64,000 nt of DNA from Heloderma charlesbogerti (GCA_026122225.1 JANEZZ010000463.1:682001-746000), one strand, 5' to 3'; positions 45,709 through 57,242 are shown, counted from the first letter of the stretch. Numbers and translations: made by a program. Notes: generated from the sequence alone by a model not told the origin.

Positions 45709-45954
45709 TTGTCTTTGTGGTTGGCAGTACTTGCACCACTGGAATGATAAGTACGTTCACTCTTCTTGGCCTGTTGGATACATTTGATTTGTCATCAGTT
45801 AATAATGTGGGCCCCAACTAACTAAAGGTCTTTCTGCAAAACTGGATAATGTGGGCCCCAACTGAAGTGGAACACTTTTCCAGATAATCCATGTATAGCA
45901 CAATAAATGTAAAGCTGATGCTGGATCCAGAGATGTTTTCCCTAAATAATTTTT

Positions 45955-46035
45955 TTGTGTGTGAACCGCCCAGAGAGCTTTGACTATTGGGCATATAGAA
46001 ATGTAATTAATTAAATGTAATTAATTAATTAATGT
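45955..46035 (+). mobile_element. L2-type LINE 3' tail
   Basis: GAACCGCCCAGAGAGCTTTG then GCATATAGAAATGTAATTAATTAA, the close of an L2-type 3' end with a tandem AATT tail. The same motif (reverse strand) ends the element at 46878-51060. Confidence 0.6.
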
Positions 46036-46877
46036 TGTCTCTATTGTGGAAATATTTTATTGTTCTAGTACTCAAGTGCCTTCCCCAGTTAGGCCATGCT
46101 TTTCCCAGTTAGCTATGGCAGGTGGTGTGTGCAAAGTGTTTTTATGTGTGTGTCACAGGTGCCCACTGGATAGTGCCTGTGGCATTACTTTTGACAAACA
46201 ATACAACTCCTTCCTGCCATGCCCTGTAAACATGTTTTAATGGCCTCGGCTGCTGTGTGCTTGCATTTCTGGAGTGCTCATCAAGTGTCATGTGTATTTA
46301 TATATATATATTTTTAAACTCTTCCAAAGTCTGCAAGCCTACTGTTGCCTCCTACACAACATTGCTATTTCAGGAGCTTTCACTTGAAACTGCTTAATAT
46401 TACTAAAATGTCCTTGCTGACTGTGCAGTGCCCTGCTGTGCAAAGCCAGCCACAGGTCACCTATCCAGCTTCACACACATCCCTCCCAAAATACCAAGAA
46501 CGATATGACTCTACCCCTCCAGCAAGTCTACCTGCATCGATTATGTGAGGACAGGATACCACTAAACAGGTAGAGGATCAAACTGTATACGAAGGCCATT
46601 TGCTTTTGGGCAAGAATCTGACAAGACCCTTTAAAGTGCCAGTAGCACCATCTCCTGTTTGCACATAGCGCTGGACCCTAAGAACTGCAGGTGACGTCCT
46701 GCTCGTAGGATGGGCTTTCTCACCTTCTTCCTGCGATCCCTCTGCATCCTCTGAAAAGCTGTCCAGGGAAACTCAGGAAGCTTGTGGGATTTGGCAGAGG
46801 AAGCTACAGTGGGAGGGGGAAGTTGATGGAAAAGAAGGACCTCCTTCCTGCCTATGCCAGGAGAAGTTGCTTCCACT
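46036..46877. other. Non-coding stretch, nothing recognised
   Basis: TATATATA patch at about 46301-46310. No supported frame. Confidence 0.4.
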
Positions 46878-46883
46878 CACTGT

Positions 46884-46916
<33 letters not shown>

Positions 46917-47028
46917 AACATTTCTATACCGCCCCATAGCCGAAGCTCTCTGGGTGGTTTACAAAAGTTAAAACATTAAAATACAAAGTTTAAAAAACAT
47001 TTACATAAAAGCATACAGACAATATCTG

Positions 47029-48325
47029 TGCTTTGGATAGGGGTGAATGCTCCTTCCTTGTTTTCCTCGACCTCTCAGCAGCTTTTGATACCGTTGACCA
47101 CGGTATCCTCCTGGACCGCCTGGAGGGCTTGGGCATTGGAGCGTATTACAGTGGTTCCAGTCCTTCCTTTCCAGCAGGTACCAGAGGGTAGCACTGGGAG
47201 AGGAGGTTTCGAACCTGTGGCTGCTCACTTGTGGGGTGCCACAGGGTTCCATCCTCTCCCCAATGCTATTTAACATCTATCTGAAGCCACTGGGAGCTAT
47301 CATCAGGAGGTTTGGGGTGTGGTGTCATCAATATGTGGATGACACGCAGCTCTACCTCTCGTTCAAATCTTCAGCAAGGTTGGCCGTAGAATCCCTGTCC
47401 AAATGTCTGGAGACGGTGAGTGGCTGGATGGGGAGGAATAAGCTGAAGCTGAACCCTGACAAGACCGAGGTACTTTTGGTGGGAGACAAGAGGAGGTTGG
47501 GGGATGTTGACCTGCTGTTGAATGGGGTACGGCTACCCTTGAAAGACCAGGTCCGCAGCCTGGGGGTCATTTTAGACTCCTAGCTGTCGATGGAGGCTCA
47601 GGTGTCAGCTGTGAGCCGGACAGCGCTGTTCCAACTCCATCAATATGGTGGCTGCACCCCTACCTTCCCGACCATCTGCTCCCATCGGTAGTACATGTCC
47701 TGGTCTCCTCTTGTCTTGACTACTGTAATGTGCTCTATGTGGGGTTACCCTTGAAGATGGTTTGGAAGGTGCAGCTGGTACAGAACGCGGCAGCTCGCCT
47801 GATTAAAAGCAGCCACTGGCGTGATCACTCCGGTGCTGAAGGAGTTGCACTGGTTACCAGTTGTTTTCTGGGCCAAATTCAAAGTGTTGGTTTTGACCTT
47901 TAAAACCCTATACGGTTCCAGCCCAGCCTAGCCTATCTCAAGGAGCGTGTCCAGCAGCACCAGACAGGCCGCTCAACAAGATCAGCCTTGGATGGCCTTC
48001 TCTCTGTCCCATCAGCCAGGTCAGCTAGGCTGGTGAGGACGAGGGAGAGGGCCTTTTCTGTGGTGTCCCCACTCTGTGGAACTCCCTCCCTAGGGAACTC
48101 CGTCATGCCCCCTCTTTAATGAGCTTCTGCCATGCATTAAAAACGTGGTTGTTCAGGCAGGCTTTTGGGGTGGGTTAGGGTATTTTTAGAAATATAATGT
48201 TTTAATATAAAAATGTTCTGTTTTCAAACTGTATTGATGTACATCGCCCAGAGTGGCCGGGTGGCCGGCCAGATGGGCGATTGAGAAATTTAATAAATAA
48301 ATAAACAAACAAACAAACAAACAAA
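47029..48325 (+). mobile_element. L2-type LINE (same family as 5260-6945), nested insertion
   Basis: Starts inside the RT (GCTTTGGATAGGGGTGAATG) and ends with GCCCAGAGTGGCCGGGTGG and an AATAAATA/AAAC tail at about 48290-48328. Sequence is nearly the same as 5680-6945 across its length. It interrupts the 3' untranslated part of the minus-strand L2 element. No clear target duplication. Confidence 0.85.
47040..48175 (+). pseudogene. L2-type RT fragment with altered catalytic motif
   Basis: The RT reads [35 protein letters not shown] and HQYVDDTQLYLSF, so the catalytic YADD is YVDD here (47332-47343). It continues through NKLKLNPDKTEVLLVGDKRRLG and KDQVRSLGVILDS to a TAG at 47581-47583. After that the C-terminal part (WKVQLVQNAAARLI, SLPRELR) continues in shifted frames. 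A short loss near 47140 also shifts the frame at the start. It is a dead 5'-truncated copy. Confidence 0.8.
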
Positions 48326-49316
48326 CTACAAACAACATATAACTAAAAACAACTTTGAACTAAAAACAATTTTTTAAAAATCCAACAATAAAACAACGCA
48401 GCTTAAAAACAGTATACAAAAGTCAGCTAAAGGAATAAGAGTTCTAAAAAGGGAAAGAACAATAGTCTTTAATTCCTGCTTAAAAGCCTTCAGAGAGGTC
48501 AGCAGGCGCATTTCAACTGGCAGGTCATTCCACAATTGAGGGGCAGCGAAGGAAAAGGTCCTCTTGTGTGTGGCTGCCAGTCTCACATTAGGCACCTGCA
48601 GCAGAGAGCCCTCAGAGGACTTTAGGTGGCGGACTGGGACGTAGGGGAGAAGGCGCTCCCTAAGCTACCTTGAATCTAGGCCATGTAAGGCTTTAATGGT
48701 AAGAACTAGCTCTTTATATTTTGCTCGGAAACAAATTAGCAGTCAGTGTAAAGATTTTAAAGCCGGTGTAATGTGGTCTCCATGGGATGTCCCAGAGACC
48801 GACCTGGCTGCCATATTTTGTACCAGTTGAAGTTTCCGAATTAAATATACAGGCAGCCCCAAATACAGCACATTGCAGAAATCAAGCGTAGAGGTTACCA
48901 GCGCATGCACCACCATTACCAGCTCCACATGTTCCAGGAATGGGCATAGCTGGCGAGTCAGCCGAAGCTGATAACAGGCACTTCTCACCATTACCCCTAT
49001 CTGGGGCTACAAACTTGCTCCTTCGGGGCGGGGGAGTGCAGCCCCATCCAGAACTGGTTGACATACCTCAATACATACCTCAATTAGGACCCTTCACGAT
49101 TCACCCTTCTGTCTTGCCTGGATTCAACTTCAGCTTGTTCTCCCTCATCCAGCCTGTTACCGACTTCAGGCAGTCAAAGATAAAGCTGTTAAAGAGATAG
49201 GGTTTGGGTGTCATCAGCATACTGATAACACTCAGCCCCAAACCTCCTGATGATCTCTCCCAGTGGTTTCATGTAGATGTTAAACAGCATTGGGGATAGG
49301 ACTCCACATAATAGTT

Positions 49317-49510
49317 TTAAAACGTGCATTAAAAACGTGGTTGTTCAGGCAGGCATTTGGGGTGGGTTAGGGTATTTAAAAAAAAAAAAAATTATGGTAA
49401 AATTTTATTGTTTTAAATTGTTTTATGGTGGGTTGTACATCGCTCAGAGTGGCTGGGTGACCAGTCAGATGGGCGATTAATAAATTTAATAAATAAATAA
49501 AATAAATAAA
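49317..49510 (+). mobile_element. L2-type LINE 3' end, nested insertion with TSD
   Basis: Only the last coding codons and the 3' untranslated end remain (AAAAACGTGGTTGTTCAGGC, GCTCAGAGTGGCTGGGTGACC, AATAAATA tail). TAATAGTT occurs on both sides (49309-49316 and 49511-49518) and fits an 8-bp target duplication. It belongs to the family of 5260-6945. Confidence 0.82.
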
Positions 49511-50275
49511 TAATAGTTCCTTTTTCAAGGAACAACTATCAGCGAGCGACACTATGGAACCATCCTGAGAGAAAGGAGCGGAACCACTGCAGAGCACTGC
49601 CCTCAACTCCCTCAGGCAATCCAGAAGGATTACCATGAATGTCAAATGCTGCTGAGAGGTCCAAAAGAACCATCAGGGATGCACTCTCCCTATCGGTTCC
49701 CAGGTGAAGATCATCCACCAAGGCAATCATGGCAGTCTCAACTCCATATAACTCTCTGATGCTGGCCTGAAATGGGTCCAGGTAATCAGTTTCATCCAAG
49801 ACTGCTTGGAGTTGAATGGACACCGCCTCCTCAATTACCTTGCCTCCAAATGGTAAATTTCTTACTGGACTGTAATTATTGAGCTCTAGGGGGTCAAGGG
49901 AAGACTTTTTCAGTAGTGGTCTAACACTTGCTTCCTTCAGACACGATGGAAAATTACCTTCCCTTAGGGAAGAATTAATAATATTCAGCAAAAATTGCTT
50001 TACCATCTCCCCTCCCTGGACTACAAGCCAGGATGGGCAGGGATCGAGAGGCAAGTTGTCTTTTTGACCAAAGCAAGCAGCTTTTCCACATCATCAAGAG
50101 TCATAAGCTGAAAATGGTCTAGTTTAATCATGCAAGCAGAGTTGCTGGACACCCCACTGTTGATTTCTGTCCCCACAACAACATCCAAGTCGGCTCATAT
50201 CCGAGAGATTTTATCCGTGAAAAACTCATTAAAGGCATCGCAGTGAGCTACCAAGGGCTCTAAGATCAGATTCGT

Positions 50276-50291
50276 GTGTGTGTGTGTGTGT
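50276..50291. repeat. Short GT microsatellite
   Basis: Eight GT repeats in the L2 element; probably a local expansion. Confidence 0.7.
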
Positions 50292-51060
50292 GACTCAGTT
50301 CCCTAACCACCCTGAGCAGCTCAGCTGGGCGCGGGTTTGTGGACACGATACGTGTAGAGTAGAAAGCTCTCTTCGCTGCATGTATCGCCACTTCATAGGT
50401 CTTCTAGTGATCCCTATGAGGTATCTTGCTGGATTCAAGTTGAGTTTTCCGCCATCGGCACTCCAGTTGTCATCCTTGCTGCTTCAGCTCCCTCAGTGCT
50501 TCTGTAAACCATGGAGCTTGTTTGGAAGTGGGTAAGAGAGGACATCTAGGAGCGACTGTGTGAATAACCCTGGCCAGATTTTCATTCCAGGGACCAGGGA
50601 CTCGACAGGATTGGTGGCAGCACCAGCCAAGAACCCCCTCCAAGGCATTTTGGAATCATAATGGGTCCATCAGCCTTCCGGGGAGGACCACCTTAATTGA
50701 TCCTCCACTCCTGCGGAGGTGGGTAGTAGCCATGATACCAGCCCTGACCAGACAGTGATCTGTCCATGACAACGTGGAGACAGATAAAACCTCTACCCAC
50801 AGATCATTCTCCTGATTCGAGCAAAAGATCAAATCGAGCATGTGACCAGCTTTCTGTGACAGCCCCTTGACCACCTGGGACAGACCCATGGTTGTCATGG
50901 TCGCCATGAACTCCTGAGCTGCACCTTGTAGTAGCCATTTGGATGCGGAACATAATAAATGGACATTAGGCATTATGACAGTCTTGCTGCTGCTCTCCAC
51001 TTTTGTTTTAAAATGTTGGCTAGATGAGTTTAAAAAGTGTATAACATGATGACAGTGAGG

Positions 51061-51678
51061 AGTTGCCTTGCTCAACACCCACTGTGATACAAACAACACC
51101 TAATAGCACCTATGAAACTCACCCCGCTACATTTTACATAGCTCATATTACATAGGAATGAATACAGCAGTGATGAATGCAGTGTCTGTGGGAAGGATTT
51201 TACCTTTCCAAGTTCAAAATACTACATTTTGAGAGATGAGAAAAAATAATAGCTTGTAAACAGTAGTGCAACCTTGACAGACTGGGTGGACATCTGCAAA
51301 CTGAGCCCAATCAATGTGAAACAAATGTCTGCTTATTTTACCCCCACTCCACTTCTAGCCCAAGAACTAATAATGCGGAAAGCCCTATAATGTCATAGTG
51401 AATATTTTCATTGCCGATATTTTGAACATTACTACATATTGTAACTGATCGTGTGAATTGATGATGTGAGTGAGAAAATAAACTCACCTGTTTCATTTTT
51501 CCTAGAGATCCTAATTTTTCCTCATTTATTTCTTTGTATTTTAGGTATCCTCCAGGGGGCCTACCTTGGATGCTAAATCTGTAGCACATCTTCAATCATG
51601 GTTGTTTCAGGATTAAAGGCTGTCCCACTGTCATTGCCAAGGCTTTTCTTTCTCACTTTTCACCTCTCTGCATCGCAG
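51061..51678. other. Non-coding stretch upstream of the exon candidate
   Basis: No mobile element recognised. A pyrimidine-rich run at 51645-51672 (CTTTTCTTTCTCACTTTTCA) leads into the acceptor-like CATCGCAG at 51671-51678. Confidence 0.45.
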
Positions 51679-51748
51679 AATATTCTTGACTACCCCGAAG
51701 ATGAACAACAGTGTTCGAGAAGAGAGCACCCTGTGATTTCTTTTGAAG
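51679..51748 (+). CDS. Candidate 70-bp internal exon of an unidentified host gene
   Basis: The stretch is preceded by a long pyrimidine tract and CAG (acceptor-like), and followed by GTGAGAG (donor-like). Only one of three frames is open: it starts in phase 0, gives NILDYPEDEQQCSRREHPVI followed by SFE, and ends with one base (G) of the next codon. The peptide is charged and polar, with a single Cys. I do not recognise it. No transposon covers it. If real it would be one exon of a large gene on the plus strand; a chance splice-like arrangement cannot be excluded. Confidence 0.35.
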
Positions 51749-53430
51749 GTGAGAGACCTTCCCTTTCATTCCCTCTCCCTGTTTTGAGAAGAAGCCATTG
51801 ATGGCACTTTGGCTAGCAACCTTCAGGACACTCTCCTATTATTTCTCTTACAAATCATTTTTCTAACCAAGTGCAGCGGGGTGGGGCTTGTCCGATAGCA
51901 TTTATTACACACGTATTCTGAGACATTCCAAAGGGTGCAAAACTAGCTCTTTTGAAAGTTAAAACAGAGTTTCTCAAAATTCTAATCAGCTTTCTCCTTT
52001 GGTAAGTTAGCATCCATGGTCTTTTTTTGAAATGATGGCTGTTTGAGTAGATCCCTTTCTCAGTAGAATGTGGTACAAGTTACTGTAAACATTAGCTAAT
52101 GGGCTAAATGGAGATCTATTCCTTCAAGCTGTATATGTTAGGGGTCCTTTTTCTGTGGCTACAGATGCACCATGACCCTTAGACTATGGTTTCCCAGATG
52201 GTAAATGGGGAATCCATCAGATTCCCAAGGATCCCAGCTGATATCAGAGTGGCGGCTGGATGTGTGACTCAGGTAGAAATGTTTTCATTCTTCTCAAATC
52301 CCCATTCTTTTCTGTAGAATCCAGAATTTATCTCTACAGGATCTGATCTGGCCACTGCCCATCATGAGTGACATGTTTTCTTACCCTCTAATATTGGACA
52401 ATGCTACATAAAACTCTACTGTTGTCTATGCAGAGTGATTTCTCCTTTGCAATTAAGAATATAGGCAGATATGTGTCGATTCTGCATGCTTTTGCGCCCA
52501 GTGTTATAGCTAAGAATGTTGGCAAAAAATTGGGGTGGGGGAGAAGTTATATGAATATTTGGCAGCGACCGACATGGGATCAAGAAACAGTTATTGTTAC
52601 TGGAGAAGAAGAGAGTAGTGTTCAGGACCCTGAAGGTCATCTTTCTTCTTGAGCTTTTACCAGATATTGCCAACTTGTTTTTTAAGATTTTCTCCAGAAC
52701 CATCAAAGCTAGACAGTTGCTTTTCTTTGGAAGGCAAATGAAAATAAAAAGAGCCAAAACTTTCAGGCTGCTTTATCTCAGGATGCCATTCGGTGCCATA
52801 TATTAGATGTTTCACTTACAAGGTAAGCCGAAAGATGTGTAGAATACATTCATTCTCAGTTATCACTATATCAGAGAGTCCAACAGGTCAGTTTGCATTA
52901 TGTAGGGAACAACATTTCCCTTTTTCGGCTCCTTTTGAACCTGCTGTATTTTGCATAGCCTTCATATCGATGAAACATTGCCGCCTGTCCTCTTGTGTTT
53001 TGTGTGTGTGCTGGCATTGTAGCATCCCCAAGTCCATTTTCCAATTTTAATTATTTCTGAAATAGTGATATGTTGATCATCCTTTCCCTTTGGCATACAG
53101 GAGTGTGACTGTAATTATATTCTCCAATAGGACAAATGAGAGACTCTACCTATGGCCTCTTGGCAATAGGAAGAAGGAGAAGTCAAAGGCTTGGAGACCT
53201 TGCTGACCTTTTTGGGCACATCTTTGTAACACCTGAGCCTCTCATACTTGGAAGTGAATTGTTGCTGCTGTATTTTACAATGCCCGCAGCCTTTTTGGTT
53301 GCTTCTTCGTGTGTGTGTGTGTGTGTTCCATTAACTGTATTTAAATGGATTTAATTAAATTAGGAAACCTTTAAGTCTGCATAATAAAATGCTGACTCTA
53401 ACCTTGATCCTGCAGAACCAAGAAATAAGC

Positions 53431-53476
<46 letters not shown>

Positions 53477-54699
53477 TGTTTGGTAAGTCAGACCGCGTGC
53501 TTTATTGGGGAAAAGTAAAAGGCTCTGGGAATTAACTGAGTTAGACAACCTGATTGGCTGTTTAAACAGATATTGTTGCAACAAGCTTGGAACTGGAAGC
53601 AAAACTACATGGGCTCTGAATTATTTTAAATACAATGACATTTGTGCCGTAAATAGATCAGGTTGGAAAGGATTAGTTAGAATGCATTAATTTTGTGCCT
53701 CAAGCGAATATTATGTTTTCTCTTGCTGTATTCTGTTGTTTTGTTGTTATTGTTTGGATTTTGTATGTTTCTAAATTGTTTATGAGAGGTGCCTTGGGCA
53801 CTAGAAGAGGCTCAATAAATTGCTTAAAATAGATATGTAAGCAAACCAATAGAAGAAGTCTATACAGCCCCAAGTGCTGTTTGTGTTATCACAGCTACGT
53901 TGCACCTATGAGCTACCGGAATACCTCTAGCTTTCTTTCTTTGTTTTCATGCACCAGTTCCAAATGATCAGCCATGGGGAAAGTGTGGTGTAACTTCCTG
54001 GGTTTTTTGCGCAATGCTAGTAGCTTTTGGGAGGAACTTCACTTGGACCAATTAGAACCCCCCCCCCCAGAAGTAAGTTGTGCAGTGGCTGCTCCTACTT
54101 GAAATCCAAATCACGTGGAAACTGCTCCGCTTGGCACAGCTTCTCTAGCTCTGTTTGCTTGCTCTCCTTCATGCAATTCCAATCTTGTGACGGGGGAGAG
54201 GGGGGTATACTCATTGGCCCTGTCCCCTCCATTGCGTTCCTGCCGGCCTGCCCCTGCAGCCCCCACGTGTCAGGGCTGAACTTCTGCAGCGCATCCCTGC
54301 TCACACAGTTGGAATCACATGAGAGGGAACAAATGACTAGGGCTTCCGTGGTTTAGATTTCAAGCAGCCACTCCACAGTTGCTTGTATGGGTGAACTGGG
54401 CCTCATTCACACACAGAAGGCTGAGCCCCAGGACTCTGGGTAGTGCAAAAGAGATTCCATCTCCTAAAACCGGGCGATTCAGGAATGGTTGTAGGTGGAG
54501 CCTGGATGGGGGTGAGGGTCAGACTGGACTGCTGCCCATATTGATTGAGATGTGACATAACCTTTGCAAAGTCTGGGGCCAAAATAAGGCAAAGCTTTGT
54601 ACCTAGAAAGAGAGGGTGGAAATTGCAATATGACAAGCTCCAGCCTGTCCACATTTGGATGGTTCATAGTGTCCTGGCATTTCTTCTTGAAATGCCATA
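51749..54699. other. Non-coding stretch
   Basis: No exon or element recognised except the microsatellite at 53432-53475, a GT run at about 53310-53326 and a C-run at 54058-54068. Short open frames at 52401-52806 lie on both strands without domains. Confidence 0.45.
53432..53475. repeat. (ATT)n microsatellite
   Basis: About 14 ATT repeats. Purely simple sequence, likely polymorphic. Confidence 0.9.
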
Positions 54700-54707
54700 A
54701 TTTAGGC
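54700..54707. repeat. 8-bp target duplication (left) of foldback
   Basis: ATTTAGGC, partner GTTTAGGC at 54844-54851 (7 of 8). Confidence 0.65.
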
Positions 54708-54843
54708 CAGCATTCCCTGACCTGGCACCCTCCAGATGTTTTGGACTACAGTTCCCATCAGCCCCAGCCAACATGGCCAATGGTTGGGATTATGGAAGTT
54801 GTAGTCCATAACATCTGGAGGGTAACCAGATTGGGGAGGGCTG
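54708..54843. mobile_element. Foldback hAT-like MITE (136 bp)
   Basis: The ends CAGCATTCCCTGACC and GGGGAGGGCTG are inverted repeats. The middle pairs CCCTCCAGATGTTTTGGACT with its reverse complement around GCCAACATGGCC. A flanking 8-bp duplication matches at 7 of 8. Same family as 9187-9372 and 61016-61142 (shared CCAGATGTTTTGG core). Confidence 0.85.
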
Positions 54844-54851
54844 GTTTAGGC
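54844..54851. repeat. 8-bp target duplication (right) of foldback
   Basis: GTTTAGGC, partner of 54700-54707. Confidence 0.65.
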
Positions 54852-55032
54852 AGAGATCATCATGGTGGTGCATAGGCTGGGGGTACATGTGATGCAACAC
54901 AAGAAGGGCGCGCAACACAGTAAAGGGAAGGGGAGTTGAGGGCGTGATGTGGGAAGGGGAAGAGGTGCGATGCAGCACCAGTGTATGTACTGTCTTGCCT
55001 CAGGCGGTGGGAGAGCTTGTGCTGGGGCTGTA

Positions 55033-55322
55033 TGCTTTCTTTTATTTCTTTATTTAAAGCATGCACACCCTGGCTTTTCTATGCAAGTGCTCAAGGTGGC
55101 TTGCAACTACAGTTAAAATAAATAATATACTGCATGCATTGGCAAGAGAAAAGATTAGCGATCAGGAGATGAGCACCTAAAAACGAAACAACAACAAGAT
55201 GTTGAAAGCATCAACAGTTTGACAGGCCAAATACCTGTTGAAAGAAGAAGTCTGGAAGGCTGGGGCTCGGGGAGCCTTCCCCAAAGTTCCTCTAGGCATG
55301 ACTACAAGAGGAGGCCTTGTGT
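55033..55322 (-). mobile_element. L2-type LINE 3' end remnant
   Basis: TTATTTCTTTATTTAAAGCA and CAAGGTGGCTTGCAACTACA near the left are the reverse of an L2-type 3' end with its tail. The AAACAACAACAAGATG patch (55187) and GGAAGGCTGGGGCTCGG follow. No intact coding frame. Confidence 0.5.
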
Positions 55323-55326
55323 AGTC

Positions 55327-55412
55327 ACAGGAAGCTGTCTTTATACTAAGTTGGACCATGGTTCCATCTGGCTTAGGATTGTTGTACTCTACACTGACCA
55401 GCAGAGTCCCAG
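55327..55412 (-). mobile_element. tRNA-derived SINE, 3' half
   Basis: CAGGAAGCTGTCTTTATACTAAG and GGACCATGGTTCCATCTGG, then CTCTACACTGACCAGCAG. This is the 3' half of the family of 27398-27583 in reverse, more diverged. Confidence 0.65.
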
Positions 55413-56140
55413 GTGACCCTTGGACTCATTTGGGTATTTGAGCAACTGCTGTGGGCACCACCACAAAATGCCTGATCAGTGGATCACCACTTTCATGTCT
55501 ACCTATCCCATCTGTGGATCTTAGGCTGTGTCCTATTCAGCAAAAACTTTTCTTTCATGTCTATTGGACACTGCAATGTCTCTTTAGTAAGACATTGTCT
55601 AATTCAGCTAATTGCAGGCAGTGCAATACAGCTAATGTTTCTTTAAACACATGTTTTGGCAATGTCCAGTAGTTGCTTCTTTTTGCAGGGAGGTTATTAC
55701 ACAGAACATTTTTGTACTGGAACAGTCTTTAATATTCACTGATGTACAGACTCTTTTAAATTATTTACCTGTCTTATAAAAATTAACGAATGGTCAGCGT
55801 AAATGGATTCTCTGCACCCTTTTGACGCTTAAAATACTGATATTACAACACTGGAAGGATAAACACTTCCTATAATGCAATGAACTGAGGACCTTACAAT
55901 GCTTTCAGTATTTGAACAGGTGAATTATAGACGCCACCTTCAAATGGATATGCATTTGGATATTTGATCCGTTTTTGCTGAAGCCTATATATAGTTGCTA
56001 GAAGGTTGTATGCATCTCATATGTATTCATTTCTATGGATATGTACAAATTCATGTACTTATATTAAAAATATGGGGGGAATTTTTTTTGTTTTAAAAGT
56101 TTTGCAGGTGCCTGTGGGTGCCATGTTGGGGACCCCTCCC
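55413..56140. other. Non-coding stretch, nothing recognised
   Basis: No gene or repeat recognised. 56104-56140 (CAGGTGCCTGTGGGTGCC, GTTGGGGACCCC) may be part of another repeat abutting the SINE. Confidence 0.4.
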
Positions 56141-56255
56141 TCTAGGATTTCAGACCGACGTCTTTCTTAGCCCTACCTGGAGTTGCTAGAGATTGAACCT
56201 GGGCCTTTTGCACGCAAAACAGGTGCTGTACCACTGAGCTATGGCCTCTCCCAAA
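56141..56255 (-). mobile_element. tRNA-derived SINE, 5' part
   Basis: Reverse of the SINE head: CTCTAGGATTTCAGACCGAC ... AGATTGAACCTGGGCC (B-box complement) and ACCACTGAGCTATGGCC (A-box complement). The 3' half is missing. Confidence 0.75.
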
Positions 56256-56862
56256 GTCTTTATATGGATTCTTGGTATTAACATAACACAAACACAACAC
56301 TGGGATATATTAGCCATACCCTTCCAGGGCTGTTTGCTTGTGCTAAGTCCCTGTGTTCAGTGAATTGCAAAAACTTAGTATGAATACTGTCTGCTTTTAA
56401 AACTGAGCAGTGCAAGATAAAACGGTGCCTTTTCCTCTTTGCATGTTGATCGGTTGCTTTTAATGTGCATCTTTTTCTATCTCTGCAAACTACTTAACTG
56501 CTTAAAAAGTGCTGTGGGCATTCCTCTGTGTCGATTACTGCATCCAACAATAATTAACTTGCTAGGATGTCAGCTTCTTGGAGAGCATGTTAATTTTATT
56601 TAGAATTGGTTAATTGAATTCCCTCTTGGCATTTCCCTTTTAGCCTCCATTGTTGTTGGACAACTTGACAGGCAATCTTCTATTTAAGACAGGCAGCAAA
56701 GATATAACTGGTGTGTTCTTTGAGCAAGGTTTATTTAGAAAGGGGCTACTAATCGAGAGAGGTGATGAATCAATGTGATATGGCAGCTTTTCAAATAACT
56801 ACTAGGTCCTTTGAAAAAAAAATGAATGCATATACTCCTGTGTAGGCTGTTAGTGGACTAAG
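56256..56862. other. Non-coding stretch, nothing recognised
   Basis: A/T-rich sequence without a supported frame. Confidence 0.4.
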
Positions 56863-56946
56863 GCTGTAATTCTGTCCACGCTTACTAGGGAATAAGCTCC
56901 ATTGAGCTCAGTGGGGTTTATTTCTGCACGAGCATACAAAAGATTG
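56863..56946. mobile_element. Short foldback element, diverged
   Basis: GGCTGTAATTCTGTCCACGC .. AATAAGCTCCATTGAGCTCAGTGGGGTTTATT .. AGATTGCCCTG has the same layout as 63549-63640 (CTGCAATC ends, GAGCTCAATGGGA core). No exact flanking duplication. Confidence 0.55.
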
Positions 56947-57236
56947 CCCTGCAGAAGAAGGAGCCCTCCCCACACACTATACTTTGTAAATCTTCTCTGT
57001 CTGGTCCCCAGGAGGCAGCTTTTACCTGCCAGAGGCAACCAGGTGAATAACGAGCAGCAAATAGCAGTAGCCTGCAAAAATGTTCCCATTTTGCACTTGG
57101 ATCAAGCTCAGATAATTTTCAGAGATATCTGAATTAGGAGCAGATTCTCTTTAGTGCCTTTAAATGAAAACATCCAGTATATTATTAATTCACGTTGCTG
57201 CATTATTAACCATTTTTTCTTTGTTCTTTTATACAG
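56947..57236. other. Non-coding stretch upstream of the microexon candidate
   Basis: A branch-point-like ATTAAC and a long T-rich tract (57208-57236) end in CAG. TGC-containing motifs lie 35-55 bp upstream (GTTGCTGCATT). No repeat recognised. Confidence 0.4.
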
Positions 57237-57242
57237 ACAATG
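57237..57242 (+). CDS. Candidate 6-bp microexon (ACAATG)
   Basis: TTCTTTTATACAG before it and GTAAGTTG after it are both strong splice sites, with a T-rich tract and branch-like ATTAAC upstream. A 6-bp exon would add two residues without shifting the frame. If joined after the phase-1 end of 51679-51748 it would read G-AC-AAT-G, without a stop. UGC-rich upstream sequence is typical of neuronal microexons, as an analogy only. No transcript evidence is available. Confidence 0.25.

Larger units (their letters stand above)
46878..51060 (-). mobile_element. L2-type LINE, split by two later L2 insertions
   Basis: On the minus strand the element runs from about 51060 (endonuclease) to its 3' end with an AAC tandem tail at 46883-46915. 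Pieces: 49511-51060, 48326-49316 and 46883-47028. Between them lie insertions at 47029-48325 and 49317-49510, both on the plus strand and of a different L2 family. Removing them restores collinear order. The 5' end is approximate, and ORF1 is not recognised. Confidence 0.75.
48374..51099 (-). pseudogene. L2-type endonuclease/RT remnants of the split element
   Basis: In order on the minus strand: an endonuclease end at 50656-51099 (GLSQVVKGLSQKAGHMLDLIF, TDHCLVRAGI) and an RT start at 49539-50054 ([32 protein letters not shown]). Next come the region around 49200-49300, where the YADD-equivalent lies but is decayed, and 48743-48991 (LVTSTLDFCNVLYLGLPV, LQLVQNMAARSV). The C-terminus is at 48374-48595 (RTFSFAAPQLWNDLPVEMR). 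Many frameshifts and stops show it is older than its insertions. Confidence 0.8.

Noticed and set aside
45804..45865. ATAATGTGGGCCCCAACT occurs twice about 41 bp apart.
   Set aside because: A short isolated direct repeat; I could not link it to an insertion or a known element.
57018..57048. 31-bp stretch between GTCCCCAG and GTGAATAA that looks like a second small exon.
   Set aside because: The donor is weak and the pyrimidine tract is short. It abuts a foldback remnant, and such pairs are expected by chance in 64 kb.
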